A stretch of 64,000 nucleotides of DNA from Lentisphaerota bacterium (GTDB taxonomy: Bacteria > Verrucomicrobiota > Lentisphaeria > Victivallales > Victivallaceae). The stretch spans positions 1 to 64,000 of the forward strand of contig SUWH01000012.1 in assembly GCA_015061605.1 (NCBI GenBank). The letters are read 5' to 3'. The notes beneath the pieces are model-generated. The model searched no databases. It saw nothing but the letters and a program-made list of their open reading frames with translations, and was not told the DNA's origin. Shown here piece after piece: positions 1-7,417 of the stretch (position 1 is its first letter; every line of letters starts with the position of its first letter). The position numbers and the translations under genes are program-made.

Positions 1-680
1 TCCGGCTGAATGCTCTCTCAACAGTCCTGAGCAGCGGCGAGTTCTCACAGCCGGAATTTGTTGCACTGATTGGAGATCCGGTGGATTGGCACAAGTATCA
101 GCGATATGCTTACGGAAGCGAAGCCACAGCTTTCAAAAGCTGCTTTGATTATCTGCAAATTTACGCCTTACTGCAGACGGAGAATAAAAAAATCAATTCA
201 TTGAAAAAATATATGCCTTTATTTATGAAGGTCCACTTTCTGAGGGATTACCGTTTTGCATTACAAACTTTTATCAAAGCCTGTACTGTCCCGGCAAATT
301 TATCCGGTCTTGAACAGGCGCAACTTGCCTTAGTCGATGATAACGAAATAAAACGCAATTCATATTTGCTGTCGGGAATGTTTACGCCGGCATTGGGACA
401 ATTGTATGTCAGGAGTGCGCAAATCACAGATGCCCGCCAGATGGCACTCGTAGCCGCCGAAGTTATGGAATATCGCAAACAACACGGAAAACTGCCGGAA
501 GATCTCTCTTTTCTCCCACAGATACCGCTGGCAAAACGGGATCACAAGCCTTTGATGTATAAGAAAACAAAAGACGGTTTCCGGATTTTCAGCCATACCG
601 ATAAAGACAAAAAGCCCGATGAAAAAGATACCCGTTTTTCCTATCGGGTACGGTTGGATGGTAAAAATGAAACTCTTTGA
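1..680 (+). CDS. Hypothetical protein, 5' end outside the window
   Basis: The reading frame is open from base 3 to a TGA at 678-680, so the true start lies upstream. A GTG at 81 lies inside the frame and is probably not the start. The visible C-terminal part is largely helical. It ends with a stretch reading EYRKQHGKLPEDLSFL, then a segment containing PLMYKKTKDGFRIFS. In PVC bacteria this arrangement (a helical region, a 'KHGKLPESL'-type turn, then a short beta tail) is common in uncharacterised membrane-anchored proteins, which is family-level recognition only. The last codons overlap the start of the next gene, suggesting co-translation. No enzymatic motif is visible and the function is unknown. 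Confidence 0.7.
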   Translation, partial: RLNALSTVLSSGEFSQPEFVALIGDPVDWHKYQRYAYGSEATAFKSCFDYLQIYALLQTENKKINSLKKYMPLFMKVHFLRDYRFALQTFIKACTVPANLSGLEQAQLALVDDNEIKRNSYLLSGMFTPALGQLYVRSAQITDARQMALVAAEVMEYRKQHGKLPEDLSFLPQIPLAKRDHKPLMYKKTKDGFRIFSHTDKDKKPDEKDTRFSYRVRLDGKNETL

Positions 681-1662
681 CAAATACTTTCAACCATACG
701 CAGAATACTGTTTGCGAACAACTTTTTCGGAAAATGAACTGAAAGCAGTCTTTGAGAAAGAGTTGCCGCATGTTTTCAGTTTTGCGGCATTCAAAGCGGG
801 ATTTGAAGCAAATAAATTCACCTTTTTCAGACGGAGCAAGCCGTTTCATTTACATCCCGGCATCACCGGCAGAAACTCTTTGCGGGGCGAACTTGCCATA
901 CAATGCGAAAAACCGGAGTATTCGCCTGAAACGATTTTGCATATCACCATTGCTCCGCAGAATATAAGTCTGTTTTGCTGGATTTATCTTTGTTTTGCGG
1001 TGATGATGGGGATTTCGCTTTTATGTGCCGGATCGTGGCAAGCTGTTATTCCCTTGGGAATGAGCGTGTGTTTGTTCGTGTTTCTTGCCATCTGCCGTTC
1101 AGTTGCCGAAAATGAAATTCCCCAAATCCGTCAGGCGTTTGAAAATACTTTGCGGAAATTTGAAGAAAAATACCGTGATAAAACAATTGAATTTCCACAA
1201 GATGAAAATCAGACAAAAAAGATTAATTTTTTCTGGATTGTGTTTTTGTTGACAGTACCTGTCGTGCTTGTTCTTGTATTTGATCCGGCAAGTACACTTT
1301 CACTCCGGAATTTTTTGGAAGATATTGCGAGAACCATATTTTTTATTGATTTTCCTATTGGGATGTGTCTCTTGCATTACTACTATCCGCAATTTTTCCG
1401 ACATCGCAAAAGCGGACATTATTCCATTGTGCCGTGGGGAATATTTTTCCTTGTCTGCTGGGGGATCGTGGCTCTGGAAATGTTTCTTGAAACACAATTC
1501 GGGCGGTATCCGGAGAATGGATTTTCTGTCGTCTCTGCTTACTTTTGCGGCTGGATGTATATCTGGTTTACAATGATTCCCATTGGCTTAATCTACCTGC
1601 TCTTCCGCTGTATTCAAAAATTGTGGAATAAAAGGAGGAAAAAAGTTGAAAAAAAGAATTGA
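667..1662 (+). CDS. Predicted polytopic membrane protein of unknown function
   Basis: About 331 residues. The frame is open from ATG 619, but the ATG at 667 is preferred because GGATGG lies five bases upstream and the overlap with the previous gene shrinks to 14 nt. A soluble N-terminal part of roughly 100 residues is followed by hydrophobic segments near residues 100-140 (two), 185-205, 220-240, 255-275 and 290-315. It is therefore probably an inner-membrane protein with about six spans and a short basic C-terminus (RRKKVEKKN). No conserved catalytic motif was recognised. Its end overlaps the next gene, so the first genes of the window form a coupled cluster. Confidence 0.65.
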   Translation: MKLFDKYFQPYAEYCLRTTFSENELKAVFEKELPHVFSFAAFKAGFEANKFTFFRRSKPFHLHPGITGRNSLRGELAIQCEKPEYSPETILHITIAPQNISLFCWIYLCFAVMMGISLLCAGSWQAVIPLGMSVCLFVFLAICRSVAENEIPQIRQAFENTLRKFEEKYRDKTIEFPQDENQTKKINFFWIVFLLTVPVVLVLVFDPASTLSLRNFLEDIARTIFFIDFPIGMCLLHYYYPQFFRHRKSGHYSIVPWGIFFLVCWGIVALEMFLETQFGRYPENGFSVVSAYFCGWMYIWFTMIPIGLIYLLFRCIQKLWNKRRKKVEKKN

Positions 1663-2053
1663 ATACCTTATTGCAATATCCATTTCCCTTATTCTTCTTG
1701 AGATCGGGTTCTTTTATGCGCTTGCCTGGTACTGGTCCGGTTTTGAGTGGTCGCCATTGGGATATGAAACCTGCGGAATGGAATTTATCGCCATATTGCT
1801 GCTGACTTATCCCGCATTTGTTCTTGGTTTATTGATAAGACTTGGGCTGCTTTTCCGCTGGAAATTCCCGCATTATGTGTGGTATCTGCCTTTGATCCTG
1901 TGCGGCATTGCTTCCTGCGCTATTGCCAAATCCCTTGAAATGGGGATCTTCTGCATTGCTGCCATGCTCGCATTGCCGATCGTGGATTTTTCCGGAATCA
2001 GAAAAGCCGATTGGAAAAAGATCAGGACAACCATTTTGAAGAAGGAGAAATGA
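1646..2053 (+). CDS. Small predicted membrane protein
   Basis: 135 residues starting at a TTG that sits seven bases after a strong AGGAGG site (about 1633-1638), which decides the start. Four hydrophobic segments cover most of the sequence (about residues 8-30, 45-68, 77-95 and 98-115), followed by a basic tail ending KKIRTTILKKEK. It overlaps the upstream gene by 17 nt and the next short gene by an ATGA, indicating translational coupling. No family was recognised. Confidence 0.6.
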   Translation: MKKRIEYLIAISISLILLEIGFFYALAWYWSGFEWSPLGYETCGMEFIAILLLTYPAFVLGLLIRLGLLFRWKFPHYVWYLPLILCGIASCAIAKSLEMGIFCIAAMLALPIVDFSGIRKADWKKIRTTILKKEK

Positions 2054-2253
2054 TCGGGCGGAAAAAATTTGTTTTACTGACGGTATTGGCACTTTTTTCC
2101 TGCAATCTGTTTGCCCATGGAGAACAATGGTTTTCAGCGGTTTTTCTTTTCTGGACAGAGTTATCTGTGTTTTTTACGGAATTCCAGAGGAGTACAATGC
2201 ATTTTGCGCCGGAATACCCGGCTGAAATATCCGGGATCCTGAAATCCGCATAA
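2050..2253 (+). CDS. Short signal-peptide-bearing ORF, possibly a remnant
   Basis: 67 residues from the ATG that overlaps the preceding stop (ATGA), with AAGGAG immediately upstream. The first 26 residues look like a signal peptide (MIGRKKFVLLTVLALFSCNL, then FAHGEQ). The remainder is short and featureless. The last 93 bases run antisense through the 3' end of the convergent AraC-type gene, so either the coding regions overlap or this is the 5' stump of a longer secreted protein cut off by rearrangement. Its reality is uncertain. Confidence 0.35.
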   Translation: MIGRKKFVLLTVLALFSCNLFAHGEQWFSAVFLFWTELSVFFTEFQRSTMHFAPEYPAEISGILKSA

Positions 2254-3078
2254 AGCTGCAATCCCGGCAATTTTCAACTCATCGGAGCTTGCCAGCAGTT
2301 TCTGTGCCGCATCAAGCCGCAAATTGATCAGATAATCATTCATCGTTATACCGAAGTCGTGGCGAAATATTTGCGATGCGTATGAGCGGTTTACTCCCAG
2401 TTCATCGCAGAGCAGAGAACAGTTTATATTTTCAGAAAAATTACATTCCAGATGATATTTTATTTTACGTGCCAGTTTGGAAGTTTCATCCATTGCTGAA
2501 TGAAGTGAACAGAGCAGTTCACAGTAAAGCTGATTGACCAGAGCTTCTGTCAACGGACGGCAGATCATATCTCTGGTACTCTCAATATCATGGATCGCAA
2601 TATCCAATGCCTGACATATTTTCTGCAATGCCCCGTTGCATGGTTTGTCGGTATAGCAATGGATGTTTTCCACAATTCTGCCTTTATCGAAACGCACATA
2701 ATGCAGCCGGACATGGTGAGTGTGAAATACGATGGAAAAACCGCCGTAAGTTGCCGCCGGATTCACCGCTTCTGTGACTGCGTTGTAACTGCCGCAGAGG
2801 ATATCTTTGTCGTGTATGTCTCGGATTCCGACAAGCCCGTCGAATGCCCCACGCATTTGCAGCGTCTTGCCGGTTGGAACTTCAAAAACGCACACCCGCA
2901 TGGTGTAGAGCAATTCGGCACAGCGTTTCTCTCCGGGGTAGGTGAATGCGTAATGAAATTTCCCGGTCAGCGGTTTGTCGATGAAACTTTGCTTGAAGTG
3001 CTCAAGCAGAATCTTCTTATCGGCACTTTCTCCGAGCCATTTTGCCATATCACTTTTTGAATTTTGTTTTTTCTGCAT
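2161..3078 (-). CDS. AraC/XylS-family transcriptional regulator
   Basis: 305 residues. The C-terminal third (about residues 205-305) is a double helix-turn-helix of the AraC type: a first HTH around LLCDELGVNRSYASQIFRHD and a second around IAGIAALCGFQDPGYFSRVF, ending in the usual CTPLEFRKKHR. The N-terminal 200 residues are a divergent sensor domain with no ligand that can be named. It is transcribed divergently from the gene pair at 3321-4255, so regulation of that pair is a reasonable inference. The ribosome binding site is weak (GGGAAAAAG). Assignment to the family is firm; the effector is unknown. Confidence 0.9.
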   Translation of the reverse strand: MQKKQNSKSDMAKWLGESADKKILLEHFKQSFIDKPLTGKFHYAFTYPGEKRCAELLYTMRVCVFEVPTGKTLQMRGAFDGLVGIRDIHDKDILCGSYNAVTEAVNPAATYGGFSIVFHTHHVRLHYVRFDKGRIVENIHCYTDKPCNGALQKICQALDIAIHDIESTRDMICRPLTEALVNQLYCELLCSLHSAMDETSKLARKIKYHLECNFSENINCSLLCDELGVNRSYASQIFRHDFGITMNDYLINLRLDAAQKLLASSDELKIAGIAALCGFQDPGYFSRVFRRKMHCTPLEFRKKHR

Positions 3079-3247
3079 AAAAACTTTTTCCCGGATCTCT
3101 TCCGTATTGCCGGATAATTTAATGCATCCTTATGGATTTGTCAAGCCGATTCCGGGGGAAAATATAACTTTTGTCAATCTGAAAATAAATATTTTCAGGA
3201 CTTTTGTTGTTTATATCGGATTTATGTTTGATGCGGCTGTCATCTGA

Positions 3248-3293
3248 TTGAACAAAGCATATCCTGATGGTAAATTATATCCGTATGATACGG
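3248..3293 (+). promoter_or_regulatory. Promoter and operator-like palindrome before the 3321 gene
   Basis: TTGAAC at 3248-3253 and TAAATT at 3271-3276 are separated by 17 nt. A perfect interrupted palindrome, CCGTAT-G-ATACGG, covers 3281-3293 at the expected transcription start, a typical repressor position. It lies in the 242-bp divergent region (3079-3320) between the AraC-type gene and the 3321 gene. The rest of that region is AT-rich and shows nothing else clear. Confidence 0.5.
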
Positions 3294-3320
3294 TAATCAA
3301 TATGATCAAAGGGAAAAATT

Positions 3321-3767
3321 ATGCTGCGTTATCGTTCGACCGGTGAATTGCACAAAGATTTTCACATCCTGTTTTGCAATACACTGCACTACTTGCAGGA
3401 GAACTTCGGAGAGACTGCGGTTGAGGAAGTTTTGAAAAATACTGCTCAAAACGTTTACCGTTCAATGTATGAAAAACTGCTTGCCGGAGACACTTCAGAA
3501 CTTCTTGAATACTGGGATTATTATTTGAAGCGCGAGAATGCCGCTTATACTGTCGAAAATTTTGATGACGGGATCCGGTTGACCGTTCACTCATGTCCGC
3601 TGTTGTCTCATTTGAAGAACAGCGGTTTGACTCCCGACCCGATCGCCTGCCAAGCTACAGTTATTTTTAACGATTCCCTGTGTGAAAATAGTCCGTTTAC
3701 TGCGGAATTTGAAAAGACCGGAGAGTTTTCCTGTTGTCAGATTTTGAGAAAGAAGGTGACTTTATGA
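3321..3767 (+). CDS. Cys-containing protein, first of a tandem paralogous pair
   Basis: 148 residues with AAAGGGA upstream of the ATG. Helical N-terminal half, then a segment with SCPLLSHL, a later Cys in ACQATV, and a CC pair in FSCCQILRKK near the end. It is related to the next gene: both share an L-EYW-(D/E)-(Y/H) segment, an R-EN motif and a CP-LS motif in the same order. This resembles the L-2-amino-thiazoline-4-carboxylic acid hydrolase-like families of small Cys-rich enzymes, but I cannot confirm that. Role unknown; probably controlled by the divergent AraC-type regulator. Confidence 0.6.
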   Translation: MLRYRSTGELHKDFHILFCNTLHYLQENFGETAVEEVLKNTAQNVYRSMYEKLLAGDTSELLEYWDYYLKRENAAYTVENFDDGIRLTVHSCPLLSHLKNSGLTPDPIACQATVIFNDSLCENSPFTAEFEKTGEFSCCQILRKKVTL

Positions 3768-4255
3768 TCCCCAGCGACCATTTTGTGAAATTTTACAATG
3801 AAGTCTTTAAATTTCTCGATTCCCGCAATTCCGGAGAACTGGGAAAATATTATCAGCTGGTGTCCGGAAATCAGGAGTTTCATTGCCTTGAACTTTTCCG
3901 GAAAAAAGGGCTTGCCGGGATGTATGAATACTGGGAACATATCCGCATCGAAGAGAACTGTGATATGGAAATTTCTCTTGAACCGGAATATTTCCATTGC
4001 AAAATGAAGGTTTGTCCGAGTTTGAGCAAAATCACCGATAATGACGGCGGCGCGTGTCCAAAATATTGCGACCATTGTCCGGGGTGGATCTTACCTCTGA
4101 TGACCAAAGCCGGATTTTTTGTGGTCTACAATATAATCGACCGTACAAAACCGGTATGTGAGTTTTTTGTTTATAAAGATGCCGCCTGTGCCCGGAAAAA
4201 ACGGGCAGAGCTGCTCGAAGTTTACGATAAAGATGTTATAAAATATAATTTTTAG
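3764..4255 (+). CDS. Cys-rich protein, second of a tandem paralogous pair
   Basis: 163 residues. The frame extends upstream to 3734, but the ATG at 3764 overlaps the preceding stop (ATGA) and follows AGAAGGTG, so it is the likely start. It shares EYWEH, R-EEN and CPSLS motifs with its upstream neighbour and adds a Cys cluster, ACPKYCDHCPGW, that could bind a metal or form the active site, plus CEFF and ACARKK further on. This points to duplication followed by divergence. No secure function; an ATC-hydrolase-like enzyme is one guess. Confidence 0.6.
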   Translation: MIPSDHFVKFYNEVFKFLDSRNSGELGKYYQLVSGNQEFHCLELFRKKGLAGMYEYWEHIRIEENCDMEISLEPEYFHCKMKVCPSLSKITDNDGGACPKYCDHCPGWILPLMTKAGFFVVYNIIDRTKPVCEFFVYKDAACARKKRAELLEVYDKDVIKYNF

Positions 4256-4292
4256 TTATTGTCTCAAATTTTGTGAAACTTTTATGTTAATT

Positions 4293-4311
4293 TGTAATGA
4301 TAATCGTTATT
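4293..4311 (+). promoter_or_regulatory. Fur-box-like site upstream of the aldolase-family gene
   Basis: The 19-bp site contains TAATGATAATCGTTAT, which differs at one base from the core of the classical Fur consensus GATAATGATAATCATTATC (15 of 19 positions match overall). A possible -10 (TATACT, 4322-4327) lies just downstream, so a bound repressor would block it. The only downstream gene is the DapA-family gene at 4554. Iron control is inferred from similarity alone. Confidence 0.45.
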
Positions 4312-4362
4312 GTACAAAAAATATACTGCAAAAACAGTAATTTGTCAAACAATAAAACGGTT

Positions 4363-4497
4363 TGATTGCAGTCGGCGGATGCAGTGTGATGCAAGGTCGA
4401 TGGTAAATCAAGGCGATGGTGAGGGAGTGTACTCAGGTACTCGACCGAACCGGAGTCCGAAGATTTGCCAAGAGATTGCGCGCAATGCGCCGCCGCA
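4363..4497 (+). repeat. Intergenic structured repeat element, copy 1
   Basis: The 298-bp gap 4256-4553 contains this GC-richer block in an AT-rich surround. Complementary segments are CGGCGG (4373-4378) with CCGCCG near 4490-4495; GGTCGA (4395-4400) with TCGACC (4441-4446); and GGTAAATC (4402-4409) with GATTTGCC (4462-4469, one G-U pair). A 12-bp palindrome ATTGCGCGCAAT lies at 4475-4486. Its 3' end (4478-4495) matches 16 of 18 bases of the reverse complement of 47843-47860, so it belongs to a dispersed family. It could act as part of the leader of the downstream gene. Confidence 0.45.
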
Positions 4498-4553
4498 GGT
4501 TATATTTTTCACAAAAAATTAGACAAAACCAATTTTTAATATGAGGTGTTATT

Positions 4554-5453
4554 ATGAAAAAAATTGTTATCAGTGCCACTGTTACTCCGCTGCTCGAAGA
4601 CGGTTCGCTGGATAAAGCGGGATTGAAAAAAATATTTGACCGCAATATTGCTCACGGTGTCGATGGTTTTTTCATTCTCGGCAGCATGGGCGAATGGGGA
4701 AGTTTCAGCGATGATTTCAAAGAGGAGTTTGTTTCCGAAAGCTGTAAGATCATCGGGAAACGTGCCAGGCTGCTGGTCGGTATCAATGCCACCAGTCTGC
4801 CGCTTTCTCTGGAAAATATGAAGCGCTATTGCAAGTATGATTTTGACAGTTATGTATTCATGCTTCCCGGCCGGACTTCAGCACTTGATCCGGTGAAATC
4901 CATTCTCTCCGTGCTTGATGCCGCTGACCGTCCGGTCTATTACTACCATTGTCCCCCCAACAACGGCATCGATCTTTCGCTGGCGCAATTTGCAGAAATC
5001 ATGGCTCATCCCAAACTGGCAGGAATCAAAAACTCCTCCGGCAATATGTGGCTCCGCCGTGAATTGCTTAAAATGCGCGCTGAACGCGGCTTCAAAACGC
5101 TTCTCCTCGAAGGTCAGGAATGGGCAGTCGATGAAGCTTTGATCGTCGGCAATGACGGTATGGTTTGCGGTATGGGCGCATTGGCTTCCAAAGTGATGGT
5201 CGATCTGGCAAAGGCGGTCGATGCCGGAAACTTTACCGAAGCGGTCCGGCTGCAGAATATTTTCATCGATGTTTTCCATGGGGTGTACGGCATTGACCTT
5301 GCCAATGTCTGGAACGGCCAGAAATATGCGCTGATGAAACTGGGTTTGTGTTCATCAGCTTACACTGTCGCCCAGGAAATGAGTACGCTTACTGATGCTG
5401 CCAGAGCGCGCATCGAAAAAGCCCTTGCTGATCTCAAAGAGGAACTGGACTGA
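4554..5453 (+). CDS. DapA/NanA-family aldolase (dihydrodipicolinate synthase-like)
   Basis: 299 residues, the normal length of this class I aldolase (TIM barrel) family. The Schiff-base lysine is K159 in AGIKNSSG, and the Tyr of the family sits in YYYHCPP (about residue 130). The substrate-carboxylate loop, usually GTTGE or GSTGE, reads GSMGEWG (residues 43-49). True DapA enzymes need the TT pair, so this is more likely an aldolase for another 2-keto acid (for example an N-acetylneuraminate lyase-like enzyme or a sugar-acid aldolase). Start supported by GAGGTG at 4543-4548. It stands alone behind a long leader. Confidence 0.85.
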   Translation: MKKIVISATVTPLLEDGSLDKAGLKKIFDRNIAHGVDGFFILGSMGEWGSFSDDFKEEFVSESCKIIGKRARLLVGINATSLPLSLENMKRYCKYDFDSYVFMLPGRTSALDPVKSILSVLDAADRPVYYYHCPPNNGIDLSLAQFAEIMAHPKLAGIKNSSGNMWLRRELLKMRAERGFKTLLLEGQEWAVDEALIVGNDGMVCGMGALASKVMVDLAKAVDAGNFTEAVRLQNIFIDVFHGVYGIDLANVWNGQKYALMKLGLCSSAYTVAQEMSTLTDAARARIEKALADLKEELD

Positions 5454-5454
5454 C

Positions 5455-5473
5455 TGCCGGATAAACTTCGGCA
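5455..5473. terminator. Weak hairpin between convergent genes
   Basis: TGCCG pairs with CGGCA around a short loop in the 28-bp gap between the aldolase-family gene and the convergent phosphoesterase gene. No T-run follows, so termination here is only a possibility. Confidence 0.25.
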
Positions 5474-5481
5474 ACAGCCTG

Positions 5482-6762
5482 TTATTCCTGCGGACAGAGG
5501 GCTTTGCCCTCTTTGAATTTGCTGGCGTTGGGAATTATACGTTCCACGATCAAAGGTTTGCCGGTATTGCCGAAACTTTCCACCGGATAGATTTCCACGC
5601 GGCAGAAACTTCCCGGAGTGATCACTTCGGCAGGGAGCTTGTAGACCTGCGGACGTCCGGCGATGCCCTGTAAGCGGTAGAAGTCGCTGATATAGCGTTC
5701 TTCAGCTTTCAGTTCCAGTTTATCATCAATTTTTTCATAAACTTTTACATCGTAAAAGTGGGTGAAGTCTTCGTGAAGTGCCTGATCGAATATCAGATAC
5801 AGATAACCGAAGTCATAACGTATAACCCCGTGGGCATCAGCGGGAAATTCCGGTGCGGTACGTTCCATTTTGCGCTTTGCGGTATATTTTGCCTCCTCCG
5901 GGCGATAGGGTATCGGACAGCTCCAGAGTTTATCCGGTTTTATTTCGCGGCACTCTTCCACATTGTAACGGTGGAGGTCGAAGTGATCCGGATATATCTC
6001 CATAAACATAATGTTCAGCACTTCCCGGGCAAAGGGAACGATGACACTGCAGTTGTTGTAGCACTTTTCCTCCACGCAGGCGTAGGCTAAAGTGGAAGTG
6101 TTGACGGCGGTGAATTCCCCCTGCCAGATACAGCGTTCATCTTCCAGCGGACAGTGGGTGTGTCCGGAAACGGAAACCACCTGTTTGTAGCGGTTGAAAA
6201 GTTCCCGCAGTTCCGGTCTGCCGGAGGATGTGTGACTGCCGCTTACGGTATCAAACGGGTGAAAGTGGGTGACGACAAAGACCGGTTTGTTTTCATCGCG
6301 GGCGATGGCGGCTTTGATCTCATTTTCCAGAGCATCGAGCATTGTTTTTGAGTAGCCATCGGTCATATTTATATCTTCAGAAAGGGCGATGAAATCGTAT
6401 CCGCCGACGACTTCATGGAGCGGATTGGCGTTTTTCTGGCCGATGAGGCGGCTCATTTCGGAGTAGATATATTCCGGCTGGCGTTCGGTGCCGCGCGGCA
6501 CCCAGTAGTCATGGTTTCCGGCGCAGCCGACATGGATGGGCTGCGGATCGAAATATTTTTCCAGAAGTTCGCGGTAAAGTTTGAAAGTATCGAAGTTTGT
6601 CCCGTCTGCCAGATCTCCTGCCATGAGCAGGACATCCGGCTTCATGGGAGAGAGAAACTTCAACGCTTTATTGAGATTGTTCATTCCCCAGTCGCTCAAA
6701 GTGGGGTAGGCCTGGGAATCACTTATAATAGCCACTTTCAATGGCAGGATGCTGTTTTCCAT
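5482..6762 (-). CDS. Calcineurin-like metallophosphoesterase
   Basis: 426 residues from the ATG at 6762, which follows GGAGGAAATT; the frame also has an ATG 12 codons upstream without a site. Metal-binding motifs are in the usual order: a degenerate first motif SDSQAY (normally D-x-H), GDLADG, AGNHDYW, VTHFHPF and SGHTHCP. The first motif has Gln in place of His. No signal peptide, so probably cytoplasmic. The last 130 residues form a beta-rich extension. The substrate (phosphoester, nucleotide or phosphosugar) cannot be told. Promoter TTGATT/TATATT lies at 6787-6814. Confidence 0.85.
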   Translation of the reverse strand: MENSILPLKVAIISDSQAYPTLSDWGMNNLNKALKFLSPMKPDVLLMAGDLADGTNFDTFKLYRELLEKYFDPQPIHVGCAGNHDYWVPRGTERQPEYIYSEMSRLIGQKNANPLHEVVGGYDFIALSEDINMTDGYSKTMLDALENEIKAAIARDENKPVFVVTHFHPFDTVSGSHTSSGRPELRELFNRYKQVVSVSGHTHCPLEDERCIWQGEFTAVNTSTLAYACVEEKCYNNCSVIVPFAREVLNIMFMEIYPDHFDLHRYNVEECREIKPDKLWSCPIPYRPEEAKYTAKRKMERTAPEFPADAHGVIRYDFGYLYLIFDQALHEDFTHFYDVKVYEKIDDKLELKAEERYISDFYRLQGIAGRPQVYKLPAEVITPGSFCRVEIYPVESFGNTGKPLIVERIIPNASKFKEGKALCPQE

Positions 6763-6786
6763 AATTTCCTCCGTTTGCGTGTTGAA

Positions 6787-6814
6787 AATATAACTCAACT
6801 GCGGAGAAAATCAA
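6787..6814 (-). promoter_or_regulatory. Promoter of the phosphoesterase gene
   Basis: On the minus strand TTGATT (6809-6814) and TATATT (6787-6792) are 16 nt apart, 25 bp upstream of the start codon. Confidence 0.55.
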
Positions 6815-6824
6815 GTTCATATCA

Positions 6825-6890
6825 TTGAAAAATATGATGACCTGTGCTAAATTATAAGAGGAAGCAGGGGGGCGGAGATTTCTCCGCCCC
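6825..6890 (+). promoter_or_regulatory. Promoter and strong leader hairpin of the Lrp-type gene
   Basis: TTGAAA (6825-6830) and TAAATT (6848-6853) are 17 nt apart. About ten bases after the expected transcript start lies a GC-rich perfect inverted repeat, GGGGCGGAGA-TT-TCTCCGCCCC (6869-6890), in the 5' leader 38 nt before the start codon. No upstream + strand gene needs a terminator here, so the hairpin may affect mRNA stability or attenuate transcription, or the DNA palindrome may be an operator. Confidence 0.5.
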
Positions 6891-6928
6891 GGTTCTTTGT
6901 ATTCGCACAGTTGGAAGGAAAACACAGC

Positions 6929-7417
6929 ATGAATCTGAAAAATGAGATTTTGAGACTGCTTGCTGAAAACGGGCGTCTCAACAACGCCGCCATTGCCGAA
7001 AGGCTGGACACAGCAGAACAATCAGTACAGCAGGCCGTCGCAGAACTCGAAGCTGACGGGGTTATCGTTGGCTACCGTGCCATGTTTGATGAGACATGCC
7101 TTCCCGAAACTGCGGTCAAGGCTGTTATCGAAGTCAAAATCAAACCGGAACGCAACAGCGGATTCGACCGCATTGCAAAAAGGATCAGCAAATTTTCAAA
7201 AGTTGAATCTGTTTATCTTGTTTCCGGAAGTTACGACTTACTTATCGAAGTACACGGAGAAAGCCTGAAAGATGTCGCCGAATTTGTTTCCGGTAAACTT
7301 GCAACGATCGACGGCGTCATGTCAACTTCAACACAATTTTTGTTGAAGAAGTACAAAGAACTTGGAAAGATGATGCAAAATGAAGAATATAAAGAAAGAC
7401 TTAATATCACGCCCTGA
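6929..7417 (+). CDS. Lrp/AsnC-family transcriptional regulator
   Basis: 162 residues from the ATG at 6929 (GGAAGGA upstream); a TTG six codons earlier is less likely. The N-terminal winged HTH (about residues 5-50, LNNAAIAERLDTAEQSVQQA) precedes a RAM/ACT-type effector domain (about 65-145) with the typical GSYDLLIEV-type strand (VSGSYDLLIEVHG). The stop lies inside the following aminotransferase gene (38-nt overlap), as in the Lrp-like/aminotransferase pairs (yugG-patA type) of Firmicutes. It probably regulates that enzyme in response to an amino acid. Confidence 0.9.
   Translation: MNLKNEILRLLAENGRLNNAAIAERLDTAEQSVQQAVAELEADGVIVGYRAMFDETCLPETAVKAVIEVKIKPERNSGFDRIAKRISKFSKVESVYLVSGSYDLLIEVHGESLKDVAEFVSGKLATIDGVMSTSTQFLLKKYKELGKMMQNEEYKERLNITP

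Noticed and set aside
4310-4522. 70-codon ORF in the leader of the aldolase-family gene
   Set aside because: It reads through a repeat element, with no ribosome binding site and an improbable composition; treated as non-coding.
4554-5453. Calling this gene dapA
   Set aside because: The TT pair needed by dihydrodipicolinate synthase is Ser-Met here, so only the aldolase family is assigned.
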